A stretch of 47,852 nucleotides of DNA, taken from assembly GCA_015065325.1 (NCBI GenBank), contig SVQO01000018.1, positions 1 to 47,852 on the forward strand. The letters are read 5' to 3'. Positions 10,401 through 16,992 of this stretch are shown here, in pieces (positions within the stretch are counted from its first letter, which is position 1; each line of letters begins with the position of its first letter). Both the position numbers and the translations under genes were made by a program. Origin of the DNA: Oscillospiraceae bacterium (lineage in GTDB: Bacteria; Bacillota; Clostridia; Oscillospirales; SIG627). The notes under the pieces were generated by a model. The model made no database searches and was not told the DNA's origin. It worked only from the letters and a program-made list of their open reading frames with translations.

Positions 10401-10729
10401 TCCTTGGACATGTACAAATAAATATAGGAAGGAAGCTCGGTGTTCAGAGGATTTCCCTCCAGGTCAACTGCACGGTAGTCGCCGTTTTCTGCAGTCAGAC
10501 ACATGGTAGGGCCGCCGGAGCCGTATTCGTCAACGGTCACACCGTTTACTTTATGACCGTTCAAAATACCGTCTTGTACGGGGGGAGTAGTTACAGTCTT
10601 GACAAAAAGCTCTTTTTGTCCGGGAAGAAGCTCCGTCTCAGCCTTTACGAAGGGGACGATCAGAGCAACTACAAGGAGAGCGCTGAGAAGGGTCGCGGAA
10701 AGCTTCGTGAATTTCTTGTTCTTCATCAT
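4442..10729 (-). CDS. Giant secreted beta-helix repeat protein (2,095 residues)
   Basis: Residues 1-30 are a signal peptide (ending PFVKA). Residues about 31-290 resemble a CBM9/DOMON-type beta-sandwich and have the same general layout as the N terminus of the upstream gene product. Residues about 300-390 form a cadherin-like beta-sandwich (LAELSVEGGTLSPAF through YTLNINW). The motif YYVDASAGNDSTGNG, typical of the start of right-handed beta-helices, follows near residue 397. From about 400 to 1,700 comes a long solenoid of imperfect repeats of the form NNISGGTF..FYG, spaced about 20-30 residues apart. The C-terminal 350 residues form a non-repetitive domain ending in an alanine-rich helix (VYIQAAVAYASKG). 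There is no LPXTG or transmembrane anchor, so it is either secreted or held non-covalently. The RBS AAAGGAG and a 15-bp gap from the upstream DUF4886 gene indicate one operon. An adhesin or glycan-binding role is inference. Confidence 0.85.
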   Translation of the reverse strand: MMKNKKFTKLSATLLSALLVVALIVPFVKAETELLPGQKELFVKTVTTPPVQDGILNGHKVNGVTVDEYGSGGPTMCLTAENGDYRAVDLEGNPLNTELPSYIYLYMSKDSDALYVGMEIQEEHHAGDLYEFTTFLGFGDSKDADTMNSGIFTTFKMDNGNSPRNDPGTWMDTQVTALSAQSVAADGTVTDTTESRKFSIPFEYTLPSWASESTSNSLPVTIFEAELDFEDAMLGSGLEKGATLPDYGYFAFELGIFNGTEKIGKIVFNNDMTGKSGAPNGAIKTVPHFLNLKTEFNASSANNANLAELSVEGGTLSPAFVASETNYTLNLPNGTTSANVTATAVASETRVTVEGADTIDNVNFGGNDTITVTCVAQNGFKKVYTLNINWVYDNTDYYVDASAGNDSTGNGSEAAPFATIEKAMQAVSAREWEINEMATIHINGTFDATVTEGVLWGAKTVFTKEATRLPITIKGDTIASDVINAYAGKAACANSYHFDTLTFYIDGISGAQLFAGSGEVRFDNVKWTTASAAKGTSAVFFGDTFTAKVFDGWTETEIEKAKSQSKRGNLVTSLTIGENAEYWIAGSSGQYLNASGDNGGWDNADSSTVKSTDVEPIAILDGSRVSRLAVYYPNSNINTYAHAGVLMLSGSTHRIGVDRNDGSTRLVINNDVSIEVYGGTSVASSSFIRGLCADTVNGNMTITIESGTWQYLQGAMSDKTYVYGDVIMNIGGTANITGHATGGLGSTGSLCSGTVYNRVYGNPTIAKFRASREGTTVVYNKIVNEVSGGTIAEFTGINNKAFASTTTEVINNISGGTITYLYGVYTQDIKSVENNISGGVIQNFYGHYKANAEKVTNKISGTANITNYYGIYDMQTVDGENVSMEHNYGDIKNIVSGGDIGTYIGAFRLSNYTSFENEITGGTFDKFYGVSANEIDAVTNNIEGGVFTTFYGSNQSTLTTLNNNIKGGTFTTFYGSYKDTIITLNNNISGGSFIGTLSVDSSSNEAGLEVLNGSYGSTITTQNNTFTGGSLGGVGGENRSTVTNMNNTFDGATAGRVFGTFQGTATNVHNVILSGTFTQGFDGCYRSTTDSVWTEVKDGEFQKTFYPVWARYATIDTVKTDIDGGTFNGTIHGGYGGAFGSITTNISGGKFSNSSIYLGCGSTTWPSAVLGNVTNNISGGDFTGSTAVYGGGMCGLVKGDIINNITGGTFKVFYGGNYRAYTSTSDSRLVAGTEFKGNSVLGKIANTFGAENAESGPTFNSYVMGGDLGNTDAVIDYCDIENTIHAGTFKSNFYGGTDTANAAPASIKNTVNGGTFEGKFWGGGNDGACIGNIENTITGGTFNGYFFGGARKADVGGDIINTIKGGTWNSYFFGGNDQNTSAATDTVAPTTFTIGGSIKNTISGGTFKSAASGAGFGTITGNVENTIKGDASFELGYYGVQATVLETVVEGNVLNLITKDENGVAPFFAKKNMDIDYVYDNASFAKVFTTSGSNIGFAATAGSGVVFDDDTKDEEQKASIIDYTDVKGYVETIVEAGTFAGHYYAGGAHDIFGQNEDGYGVINIVRGDPVFNYVWAGGCISSSREAAYKTYNEINGGTFNKEFSSFNRTATAGAYTNASEVVTVIKNGVFNDAFEFAEPWNDSHSGQYQRTAPYTLTIEGGIFNDVIYGLDEMTSTKTTYVGPYLKEGGDVTININGGTFAKGIIATGKTYTAEKFASNAYATINIEPTKGDVTILGTVESRFANEKVNLKGGAYKLILGADASIEATSATGDVKLGQVEDWKKQTYVTLPEDNDAIVTVTGPHCFDKIGTSVVAVKGGVQLAGATMILTDRVAVRALFDKESVDSIDNFTFSFTMNAGVLASGNKSDLVEWNDDYYCIVLAKIGAGNFTDTVSFAGSEEVWGYDFSVKSLAELAENAWAGNEVDVQLAKAMQNFATIVKDPTATLPHTLAPDMTKLSGFTATASKEDGTGFVVTGKGLIMGNAVGIRIYGTSAEEVTADSFTIKVNGTDVTSKAIVSAGAGANEYTIDLYVNAKNMSSALNIVITEKASNKVCLNLTDRVDAIAAAYPETHENYAKAQQLLVYIQAAVAYASKG

Positions 10730-10744
10730 CGTTTCTCCTTTCTA

Positions 10745-12880
10745 TTATTGTCTTCCGTCGGGGATGTTGTCTGCATAGTCTGCACCGTACAGATCGGCTA
10801 CTGCCTGGTGAGCGATCTGTTGGAGCTGCAGCGCCCTTGCCTCGTCCAGCGTGTAGCTGACGGGGCGCCACGTGTTACCGATACAGCTGTTACCGGTCAA
10901 AACCTCGTACCATACGCAAGCGTTCAGATACTGACCGCCTTGGGTCTCGCCGTCGTGGTACTTGTCCTTGGTCAGAGTGCCGTCGATCTTATACTCGGTT
11001 CCGCCAATGGTCACGCCGTTGCGCGCATAATTCCATGCCGCTCCGCTGGGAACGATGGGCATATTCTCGTAATTTGCGATGGTTCCGTTGGCAGGAATGC
11101 TTTCGGAGATCTTGTAAATGGTTTTGGAAATGTTTGCTTGGTGCTGATTGACGGTTTCCTGAGTGGCGTTGATCGCCTTCATATTATCGTGATCAGCGTC
11201 GTAAGCCCAGGTCTCGTGGAGAAGCAGGGTTGCCTGAGGCTCGGTAGCTTCCAAATAACGGAAGGTGTTTGCAAGATAGGGGATGGACTTTTCCATACAG
11301 AGCTCATAACTCTTGGAAACGCCGGGAGCGTAGTGATCCTGCACGCTGATAAAGTCCCAAGTCAACTTGTCCTCGCCGCCTTCAAGAATTTGCTTGAGGG
11401 TGCGGGCTTCAATTTTTACACCCGTGGGATTGTCGGTGGTGTGGCGGAATTCCTGCCAATAGGCACCGTCGTGGATCAGCCAGCTCCAGGTATCCTTTGC
11501 AGGGTTACCGGAATAGTAAGCCTTGTGAGCGTTGATCTTGATGTTGTCGGCAGCAGCGATGGAAACCAACTCGTCCAGGTAGTAGTAGTTAAAGCTGCAT
11601 CCGATCATCAAAACGTTGATCTCACGGTCAAATTCGGAGGAGGAACGCTCGATGTAGTTGGGAGAAGTGGTGAGATAATTGCCGTAGATGACCGTTCCGT
11701 CTTCGTATTTCACGTAAGGGCGGAAAGATACGAAGGTGTCGTAGTTTGTGATGGCAAAGCTGTGCGTAAAGCTTGCCTTACCCTCGGTGAGGGTTACTGT
11801 GTGCTTTGCGATCCCCTCGGTTAGCATAAGCTTGCCTGAACCGATATCGGCAGAATCTTTGTAAATTACGCCGGCTTCCGCAACCGTAGCATTTGCATTC
11901 AGTGCGTAGTTAAAGTCAAGGGTGTAATTGTCGCCGTTGACCGTGCCGTTGTTCAGAGAAGTGAGGGTAGGCTCGTTCGTGTACGTGGCGGCGGGCTTTG
12001 TACCGGAAAGCTCAAGCACGTGAGGAATTGCTGTTACGGCTTCTCCAAACACCTCTGAAATGGGGTATTTGTTGAGAAGGACTGTATTGCTGGGAAGCGC
12101 ATAGTTCCAGTAGTCGTAGTTTGCACCGCCGTTGGTCAGGAAAAAGTAGCGGGCAATGAAGTAGATTCTGTCAATGTCAACGTCGGCAAAGCTTTCGAAG
12201 CCAAGCTCAGACCAGGGCATTCTCATCTCGTAAGAAGCGGTGGTCAGATTGTAGGTCCCCGTAGAGTCGGTAATGGTTTCTGCATCGTCAACCTTGCTCA
12301 TCTTATAGGGGATAGCCGCGGTGCTCTTATCAATTACATCGTCTCCGCTGGTAAATTTCAAAGTGATGCTTTTGGTTTCGGAGTATGCATTTGCCGCCGT
12401 TGCACCGAAATTTGTACCGAAGCGAAGGGTGAGCAGAGACTGATTTTGAAGCTGAGGGTCAGTTGTACTGCAATGAGTGCGGCTCTTTGCCTCGATGTAA
12501 AGGTTCAATCCGCTTTCGTCATAGCTTCCGTATACACGGAGATATTTCGGTCTGGCTTCACTTGCGGGAGAGGTGAGTGCAGTGATCGAACCGTCGGAAG
12601 TAAAAATGCCGTTTGTACTGTCGTCTCCATCGGTTTTTTCCATCAGGAGGACGTAGCCTTCACTGTCTGATTTTGTACCGTCCACAGTAACATCGGCAGT
12701 GGTAAGGTACATCTTGAGATGTTCCTGTCCGGCAAAATCCAATGCGTAGGGCAGGGGTGCCGGGGGATTCACGCCGGATTCCGCAACCGCAGGAGTGGAA
12801 GACAGCGTGGAGAACGTGGGAAGCAGCATAGCCACCAGGCAAACAGCGGCTACGATCTTCCAAACAATTCTTCTTTTCAT
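10745..12880 (-). CDS. Secreted DUF4886 protein with an N-terminal CBM-like domain
   Basis: The start was set at the ATG at 12880 (MKRRIVWK), which gives a normal signal peptide (cleavage near AVAES); the 22 codons upstream in frame run into the promoter region. The protein has 711 residues. An N-terminal beta-sandwich (about 40-270; DVTVDGTKSDSEGYVLL, LNLYIEAK) resembles CBM9-like modules, and a fibronectin/Ig-like segment follows (about 280-410). The C-terminal 300 residues are a DUF4886 domain: NVLMIGCSFNYYYLDEL (GCS in place of GNS, serine kept), KDKYHDGETQGGQYL (DxxH) and CIGNTWRP. Unlike the smaller paralogues it has no lipobox. It is the first gene of an operon with the giant beta-helix gene, and the two products share a similar N-terminal module, so they may act on or bind the same surface polymer (inference). 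Confidence 0.87.
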   Translation of the reverse strand: MKRRIVWKIVAAVCLVAMLLPTFSTLSSTPAVAESGVNPPAPLPYALDFAGQEHLKMYLTTADVTVDGTKSDSEGYVLLMEKTDGDDSTNGIFTSDGSITALTSPASEARPKYLRVYGSYDESGLNLYIEAKSRTHCSTTDPQLQNQSLLTLRFGTNFGATAANAYSETKSITLKFTSGDDVIDKSTAAIPYKMSKVDDAETITDSTGTYNLTTASYEMRMPWSELGFESFADVDIDRIYFIARYFFLTNGGANYDYWNYALPSNTVLLNKYPISEVFGEAVTAIPHVLELSGTKPAATYTNEPTLTSLNNGTVNGDNYTLDFNYALNANATVAEAGVIYKDSADIGSGKLMLTEGIAKHTVTLTEGKASFTHSFAITNYDTFVSFRPYVKYEDGTVIYGNYLTTSPNYIERSSSEFDREINVLMIGCSFNYYYLDELVSIAAADNIKINAHKAYYSGNPAKDTWSWLIHDGAYWQEFRHTTDNPTGVKIEARTLKQILEGGEDKLTWDFISVQDHYAPGVSKSYELCMEKSIPYLANTFRYLEATEPQATLLLHETWAYDADHDNMKAINATQETVNQHQANISKTIYKISESIPANGTIANYENMPIVPSGAAWNYARNGVTIGGTEYKIDGTLTKDKYHDGETQGGQYLNACVWYEVLTGNSCIGNTWRPVSYTLDEARALQLQQIAHQAVADLYGADYADNIPDGRQ

Positions 12881-12946
12881 AGCGTTTTTTCCTTTCTTTT
12901 TTCGGATTCTTTTACCACTTGTGTACAAAAATCCATTGTTGTTCAT

Positions 12947-12975
12947 ATTTTAGCATTTTATTATACAAAAATCAA
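12947..12975 (-). promoter_or_regulatory. Promoter of the beta-helix/DUF4886 operon
   Basis: TTGATT (12970-12975) and TAAAAT (12947-12952) on the minus strand with 17-bp spacing, preceded by TGC just upstream of the -10 (extended -10 context). It lies about 67 bp upstream of the ATG at 12880. Confidence 0.7.
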
Positions 12976-13052
12976 TGGTCATATAATAGGAAAACCGAAG
13001 TGTTTTTTTATGCAATTTGCCAATCCTTAATAAGCAATGGTAAAAAAATAGA

Positions 13053-13080
13053 AAAAGCCCCGGTTTTTACCGAAGCTTTT
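13053..13080 (-). terminator. Rho-independent terminator of nth
   Basis: On the minus strand a 12-bp stem (AAAAGCTTCGGT with ACCGGGGCTTTT, two G-U pairs) closes an AAAA loop and is followed by a U-rich tail. The stem begins 17 bp beyond the nth stop codon. Confidence 0.8.
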
Positions 13081-13096
13081 GAATGCCGCTATCAAG

Positions 13097-13750
13097 TCAT
13101 TTTTTCATAAAAGGGCATTGTGAGCAGTTTGGATTTTGTGCTTTGCAGTATTCACGACCCAAAAAGATCATACGGTGGCAAAAATCTGCTTGCTCCGCTT
13201 TGGGTACGATCTTTTCGAGATCCCGTGTAACGATGGCGGGATTGACGGAATTTGTCAATCCGAATCTCCCCGAAAGACGGATCATATGCGTATCTGCCAC
13301 GATGTGCGGGTCACCAAAGACGTCACCCATCATCAGATTGGCGATCTTTTCTCCCACGCCGGGCAAAGCCAAAAGAGCATTCTTGCTCGAAGGAACCTCG
13401 CCTGCGTAATCGCGAACCAGGAGTTTGCTCATTTCAAGGATCTGTGCCGCCTTGGTACGATAGAGTCCGCAAGGCTTTACCGCTTCCTCCAGCTCGGCGA
13501 TCTCTGCGCGGGCAAAGGCTTCGGCATCGGGATACTTTTTAAACAGCGAAACGGAAACCTCGTTGACCCGCTTGTCGGTGCACTGAGCGGAAAGTCTTGC
13601 CATAACGAGGAGCCGAAAAGGATCGCCTTTGAAATCCAGAGCACATTCCGCTTCCGGGTAAAGTAAGGTCAAAAGCTCGTGTATTGCTTGTACTCTGCCT
13701 TTCTTTCCGCGGGGGAGCAGAGAAGCGGCGGGGCATTTCTTTACGTTCAT
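13097..13750 (-). CDS. nth: Endonuclease III, lacking the last Fe-S cysteine
   Basis: A 217-residue base-excision repair glycosylase/AP lyase that removes oxidised pyrimidines. The helix-hairpin-helix LPGVGEKIANLMM carries the catalytic lysine, and VADTHMIRLSGR carries the catalytic aspartate. The Fe-S loop reads CKAQNPNCSQC followed by PFMKK and then TGA. In the family the cluster motif is C-x6-C-x2-C-x5-C, so the stop codon falls exactly where the fourth cysteine should be, and TGA is one base from TGC/TGT. Reading on gives nine more codons (LDSGIQKLR) before TAA, about the normal tail length. This may be a nonsense change, a sequencing error or a natural three-cysteine variant. The RBS AAGGAGGG is well placed for the start at 13750. 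Monocistronic. Confidence 0.92.
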   Translation of the reverse strand: MNVKKCPAASLLPRGKKGRVQAIHELLTLLYPEAECALDFKGDPFRLLVMARLSAQCTDKRVNEVSVSLFKKYPDAEAFARAEIAELEEAVKPCGLYRTKAAQILEMSKLLVRDYAGEVPSSKNALLALPGVGEKIANLMMGDVFGDPHIVADTHMIRLSGRFGLTNSVNPAIVTRDLEKIVPKAEQADFCHRMIFLGREYCKAQNPNCSQCPFMKK

Positions 13751-13779
13751 AAAACCCTCCTTGGTGCTATGCTGATACC

Positions 13780-13808
13780 ATTATAAAAGGCTCCGCTTTT
13801 AAAGTCAA
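13780..13808 (-). promoter_or_regulatory. Promoter of nth
   Basis: TTGACT (13803-13808) and TATAAT (13780-13785) on the minus strand, 17 bp apart, about 30 bp upstream of the start codon. Confidence 0.85.
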
Positions 13809-13842
13809 TACCGCACTTCCTTTGAAATTTTTCAGTCGGTAC

Positions 13843-13871
13843 TTGTTTTTTTCGGTAATATCGGGTAGAAT
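13843..13871 (+). promoter_or_regulatory. Promoter of the P-loop kinase gene
   Basis: TTGTTT (13843-13848) and TAGAAT (13866-13871), 17 bp apart, divergent from the nth promoter and 33 bp upstream of the ATG at 13905. The -35 is weak. Confidence 0.55.
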
Positions 13872-13904
13872 AGACACATAGAGTTTTTCGAAGGAGTAAA
13901 AACG

Positions 13905-14462
13905 ATGAATCAAGTGATTGCTTTGGTTGGAATGTGCGGAAGCGGAAAAAGTGTTTGCTGTGAGGAATTCCGTTCCCGCGGCTGGGAGTACGTTTACTTC
14001 GGCGGCGTTACGATGAAAGAACTGGAAAAACGGGGGCTGGAGCGCAACGAGACCAACGAGCGCAGCGTTCGCGAGGAGCTTCGTGCCACCTACGGAAAGG
14101 CCGCCTTTGCCATTCTTCTCAAGGATGAGATCGAAGAGAAACTTCAAAAAAGCAACGTTTGTCTGGACGGCTTGTATTCCTGGTCGGAGCTTTTGGTCCT
14201 TCGTGAGGCTTTGGGTGAAAGACTTACGGTGGTGGCGATTATTGCTGAACGGAAAAAACGCTACGGCAGAATTTCCGGTCGCGCGGTTCGCCCTCTGACT
14301 CCCGAACAGGCTGAAAGCCGTGATATTGCCGAGATCGAAAATATGGAAAAAGGCGGTCCTATCGCTATGGCGGATCTGTTTTTGTTCAACGACGGAACCG
14401 AGGAGGAATTCCGTGCGGCAACCCGTGCTTTGATCGATCGTGCCGAGACGGGCGAGCTCTGA
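13905..14462 (+). CDS. P-loop nucleotide kinase-like protein (UPF0200 / dephospho-CoA kinase-like)
   Basis: A 185-residue cytoplasmic AAA-type P-loop protein. The Walker A motif GMCGSGKS is at residues 9-16. The following segments (GGVTMKELEKRG, a conserved ERD-like SRDIAEIEN and ADLFLFNDGTEEEF near the C terminus) match the layout of the archaeal UPF0200 kinase-like family as I remember it, including the aspartate-rich lid region and the final 'N-x-G-x-x-E-E-F' segment. Members are often labelled dephospho-CoA kinase-like, but the substrate is not established, and the canonical bacterial CoaE pattern is not obvious. AAGGAG precedes the ATG. It is separated from the acyl-ligase operon downstream by a strong promoter. 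Confidence 0.75.
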   Translation: MNQVIALVGMCGSGKSVCCEEFRSRGWEYVYFGGVTMKELEKRGLERNETNERSVREELRATYGKAAFAILLKDEIEEKLQKSNVCLDGLYSWSELLVLREALGERLTVVAIIAERKKRYGRISGRAVRPLTPEQAESRDIAEIENMEKGGPIAMADLFLFNDGTEEEFRAATRALIDRAETGEL

Positions 14463-14477
14463 GAATTACTGTTTTTA

Positions 14478-14506
14478 TTGACAAACTCGCTTTTGTCGGC
14501 TATAAT
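14478..14506 (+). promoter_or_regulatory. Consensus sigma-70 promoter of the acyl-AMP ligase operon
   Basis: Perfect TTGACA (14478-14483) and perfect TATAAT (14501-14506) with a 17-bp spacer. This is the best promoter match in the window. Confidence 0.92.
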
Positions 14507-14546
14507 CCATATAGTTAATTTTTTGAAAAAAGGATGGATAATTCGT

Positions 14547-16262
14547 TTGAAAAAAATGACAAATGACGTGGCCTATGATTTTCGCAGCATGGTTGCGTCC
14601 AGCGCAGATCGCTTTTCCGAGAAGGATTATTTGGTTTATAAACGCGGCGGCGGATTGGAGTCCGTCACCTTTGAGGGCTTTGAAGAGCGCGTTCGTGCTC
14701 TTTCCGAGGCTTTCCTTGAGTTGGGGCTCGGCGGCGCAAGTATTGCCGTGATCGGAGAAACCAGCCCCGAGTGGATCATTACCTACGTTGCCACCATCAT
14801 TATCGGTGGCGTGATCGTACCTTTGGATAAAGAGCTTTCCGCGGAAGCGGTTCGCGGCTTTATCAACAAGGTTGGCTGTAAGGCGGTGGTTTACGGTCAT
14901 AAATTTGCTTCCCATTTCGAGGGGGACTTTGACGAGCTTTCCTCCTTGGAATACAAAATTCCCTTTGATCCGAGTGTGACCGAGAGCAGTGCCTCCCGTC
15001 CCGAAAAGGGCGTGGTTCCGTTTTTGCAGATGCTCGGCTTCGGCAGAGGTCTTGTTGCAAACGGCTGTGAAAGGTACGATGCGATTCCCGTGGATATGGA
15101 GAAGGTATGTGCCATTCTCTTTACCTCCGGTACTACCGGCTCCTCCAAGGGTGTTATGCTTTGCCAGAAGAATATCATCCACGCAATCAACGCTTCTTAC
15201 CGCGTGACCGGCTTTGAGGCATCGGATACCGTGGTATCGGTGCTTCCCATCCATCATACCTACGAAATGACCTGCGGTATTTTGACCCCGCTGTTCATTG
15301 GTGCCACTGTTTGCATCAATGATTCTCTGAAGTATATCGTGCGTAACTTTCAGCTTTTCCGTCCTACGGGTCTGGTTTTGGTGCCTTTGTTCGTTTCCAC
15401 GATCTACAAGCGCATCTGGGATACTGCTCGCAAAGGAAACAAAGAAAAGATCCTGCGCAACAGTATTGCCGTTTCCAATGCATTGCGCAAGGTAAAGGTG
15501 GATACCAGAAAAATCCTGTTCAAGAGTGTCAGAGAGGTGTTTGGCGGCAGGATCAAGCGTATCATTTGCGGCGGTGCTCCCATGCCTCCCGATTTGGTTG
15601 CTGAGTTTGAAGCTTTCGGTATCAATCTTTGCCAGGGCTACGGCATTACCGAATGTGCCCCCCTGTTGAGCGTTTGTCCCGAGGATGACAACCGTCCCGG
15701 CTCCGTTGGACCTCCCATTCCCGGCGTTCAGGTCAAGATCGACGTGGAAGAAGTGGAGGATGGCAAGGAGATCGGTGAGATTCTTGTAAAAGGCCCCAAT
15801 ATTATGAAGGGATATTTTGAGGATCGTACCGCCACTGAGGAAGTGCTTTCCGGCGCTTGGTTCCGTACGGGCGACTACGGCTACCTGGATAAGGATGGAT
15901 TTATCTTCATCACGGGCAGAAAGAAGAACGTGATCGTTCTGAACAACGGTAAGAATGTATTCCCCGAGGAAATTGAGGAGTACCTCTATAAATTCGACTT
16001 GGTGGCAGAGTGTGTGGTCATCGGCAGAAAGAACGACGACGATAACGTTGTCGTTACCGCCTTGATCTATCCTGATTTTGCCAAAGCGGAAGAGATGGGT
16101 CTGGGAACGGATCTGAATGCCATCGGCGGCGTGATCAAGGAGAAGCTCGCCGAGCTGAACCGCAGCCTCCCGTCCTTTAAACAGGTGCGCGGTCTGGAGT
16201 TGCGTCGCAACGAGTTCGAAAAAAATACCTCGAAGAAGATCATTCGTTACAAAATTAAATAG
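14547..16262 (+). CDS. AMP-dependent acyl-CoA/acyl-ACP synthetase
   Basis: ANL-superfamily adenylating enzyme of about 571 residues that activates a carboxylic acid with ATP and loads it on a thiol carrier. The P-loop-like motif LFTSGTTGSSKGVML, the core motif GYGITECAP, the hinge TGDYGYLDKDGFIFITGR and the C-terminal catalytic lysine segment NTSKKIIRYK are all present. The TTG at 14547 was chosen because AGGATGG lies 9 nt upstream; the ATG three codons later (14556) is an alternative. No signal peptide. An acyl carrier protein gene follows 11 bp downstream, so the likely acceptor is that ACP rather than, or as well as, CoA (inference). Long-chain fatty acid is the usual substrate of this subfamily, but it cannot be read from the sequence. 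Confidence 0.9.
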   Translation: MKKMTNDVAYDFRSMVASSADRFSEKDYLVYKRGGGLESVTFEGFEERVRALSEAFLELGLGGASIAVIGETSPEWIITYVATIIIGGVIVPLDKELSAEAVRGFINKVGCKAVVYGHKFASHFEGDFDELSSLEYKIPFDPSVTESSASRPEKGVVPFLQMLGFGRGLVANGCERYDAIPVDMEKVCAILFTSGTTGSSKGVMLCQKNIIHAINASYRVTGFEASDTVVSVLPIHHTYEMTCGILTPLFIGATVCINDSLKYIVRNFQLFRPTGLVLVPLFVSTIYKRIWDTARKGNKEKILRNSIAVSNALRKVKVDTRKILFKSVREVFGGRIKRIICGGAPMPPDLVAEFEAFGINLCQGYGITECAPLLSVCPEDDNRPGSVGPPIPGVQVKIDVEEVEDGKEIGEILVKGPNIMKGYFEDRTATEEVLSGAWFRTGDYGYLDKDGFIFITGRKKNVIVLNNGKNVFPEEIEEYLYKFDLVAECVVIGRKNDDDNVVVTALIYPDFAKAEEMGLGTDLNAIGGVIKEKLAELNRSLPSFKQVRGLELRRNEFEKNTSKKIIRYKIK

Positions 16263-16273
16263 GAGATACTGTT

Positions 16274-16498
16274 ATGTTTGAAGAACTGAAAAAGATTTTG
16301 GTAGATGAGCTTGAAGTTGATCCCGAGTTGATCACCCCGAATGCTGAATTTGTAAACGACCTGAAATTGAATTCTCTTGATATTGCAGATTTCGTCTTGA
16401 TTTGCGAAGAAAAGTTTGGCGCTGAGATCGAAGAAGATCAGATCCATACCATTCTTACCGTACAGGACCTCTGCGACTACATTTCCGCACATGCCTGA
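16274..16498 (+). CDS. Acyl carrier protein
   Basis: A 74-residue acidic four-helix carrier. The phosphopantetheine attachment serine lies in LKLNSLDIADFV (about Ser38); the residue before it is Asn where most fatty-acid-synthesis ACPs have Asp (DSL). The size and the closing TVQDLCDYISAHA are typical. It sits between the acyl-AMP ligase and trmL with no fatty-acid synthesis genes nearby, which suggests a carrier dedicated to the ligase rather than the housekeeping AcpP. Its last 8 bp overlap the start of trmL. Confidence 0.9.
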   Translation: MFEELKKILVDELEVDPELITPNAEFVNDLKLNSLDIADFVLICEEKFGAEIEEDQIHTILTVQDLCDYISAHA

Positions 16499-16991
16499 AA
16501 AAAAGGGGAAGCTCCATATTGTATTGGTCGAACCCGAGATCCCGCAGAATACCGGGAATATTGCAAGAACCTGCGCCGCAACCGGCGCAGGTTTGCATCT
16601 TATAGAGCCTCTTGGCTTTGAGATCAGCGACCGTTATCTAAAGCGGGCAGGACTTGATTATTGGCAGTATCTGGAGCTTCATACGTATCAAAATCTCGAG
16701 GACTTTTTTCAAAAGAATCGAGGGGAGTTTTATTTTTTTACCACCAAAGGAAAGAAGAATCATACGCAGGTAAGCTATGACGGCGACGTGTATCTCTTTT
16801 TCGGCAAGGAAACGAAAGGCCTTCCTGAGGATTTGCTCCGCGCCAATTTGGACCGTGCGCTGAGACTGCCTATGAAGGAGAATATCCGCAGTCTGAATTT
16901 GTCAAATTCCGTAGCGATCGCCGTTTACGAGGTTCTTCGCCAGTGGGAGTTTGAAGGCTTTCAGACCGAGGGCTTTCTTCCGGAGGTTTGA
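16491..16991 (+). CDS. trmL: tRNA (cytidine(34)-2'-O)-methyltransferase
   Basis: SPOUT-class (SpoU) RNA methyltransferase of 166 residues that 2'-O-methylates the wobble base of certain tRNA-Leu species. Motifs: PQNTGNIARTCAATGAGLHLIEPLGF (motif 1), LFFGKETKGLP (motif 2) and RSLNLSNSVAIAVYEVLRQ (motif 3, trefoil knot). The start was put at the ATG at 16491 (MPEKKGKL), which overlaps the end of the ACP gene by 8 bp; no good Shine-Dalgarno precedes it, so coupling to ACP translation is likely. An upstream in-frame extension lies wholly inside the ACP gene and was rejected. Confidence 0.92.
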   Translation: MPEKKGKLHIVLVEPEIPQNTGNIARTCAATGAGLHLIEPLGFEISDRYLKRAGLDYWQYLELHTYQNLEDFFQKNRGEFYFFTTKGKKNHTQVSYDGDVYLFFGKETKGLPEDLLRANLDRALRLPMKENIRSLNLSNSVAIAVYEVLRQWEFEGFQTEGFLPEV

Positions 16992-16992
16992 A

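Noticed and set aside
13050-13099. Hairpin after the nth TGA considered as a SECIS element for selenocysteine
   Set aside because: The stem has an A-rich loop and a U tail and works as an ordinary terminator; no bacterial SECIS-like loop features are visible and TGA is used as a normal stop by neighbours. Kept only as a remote option.
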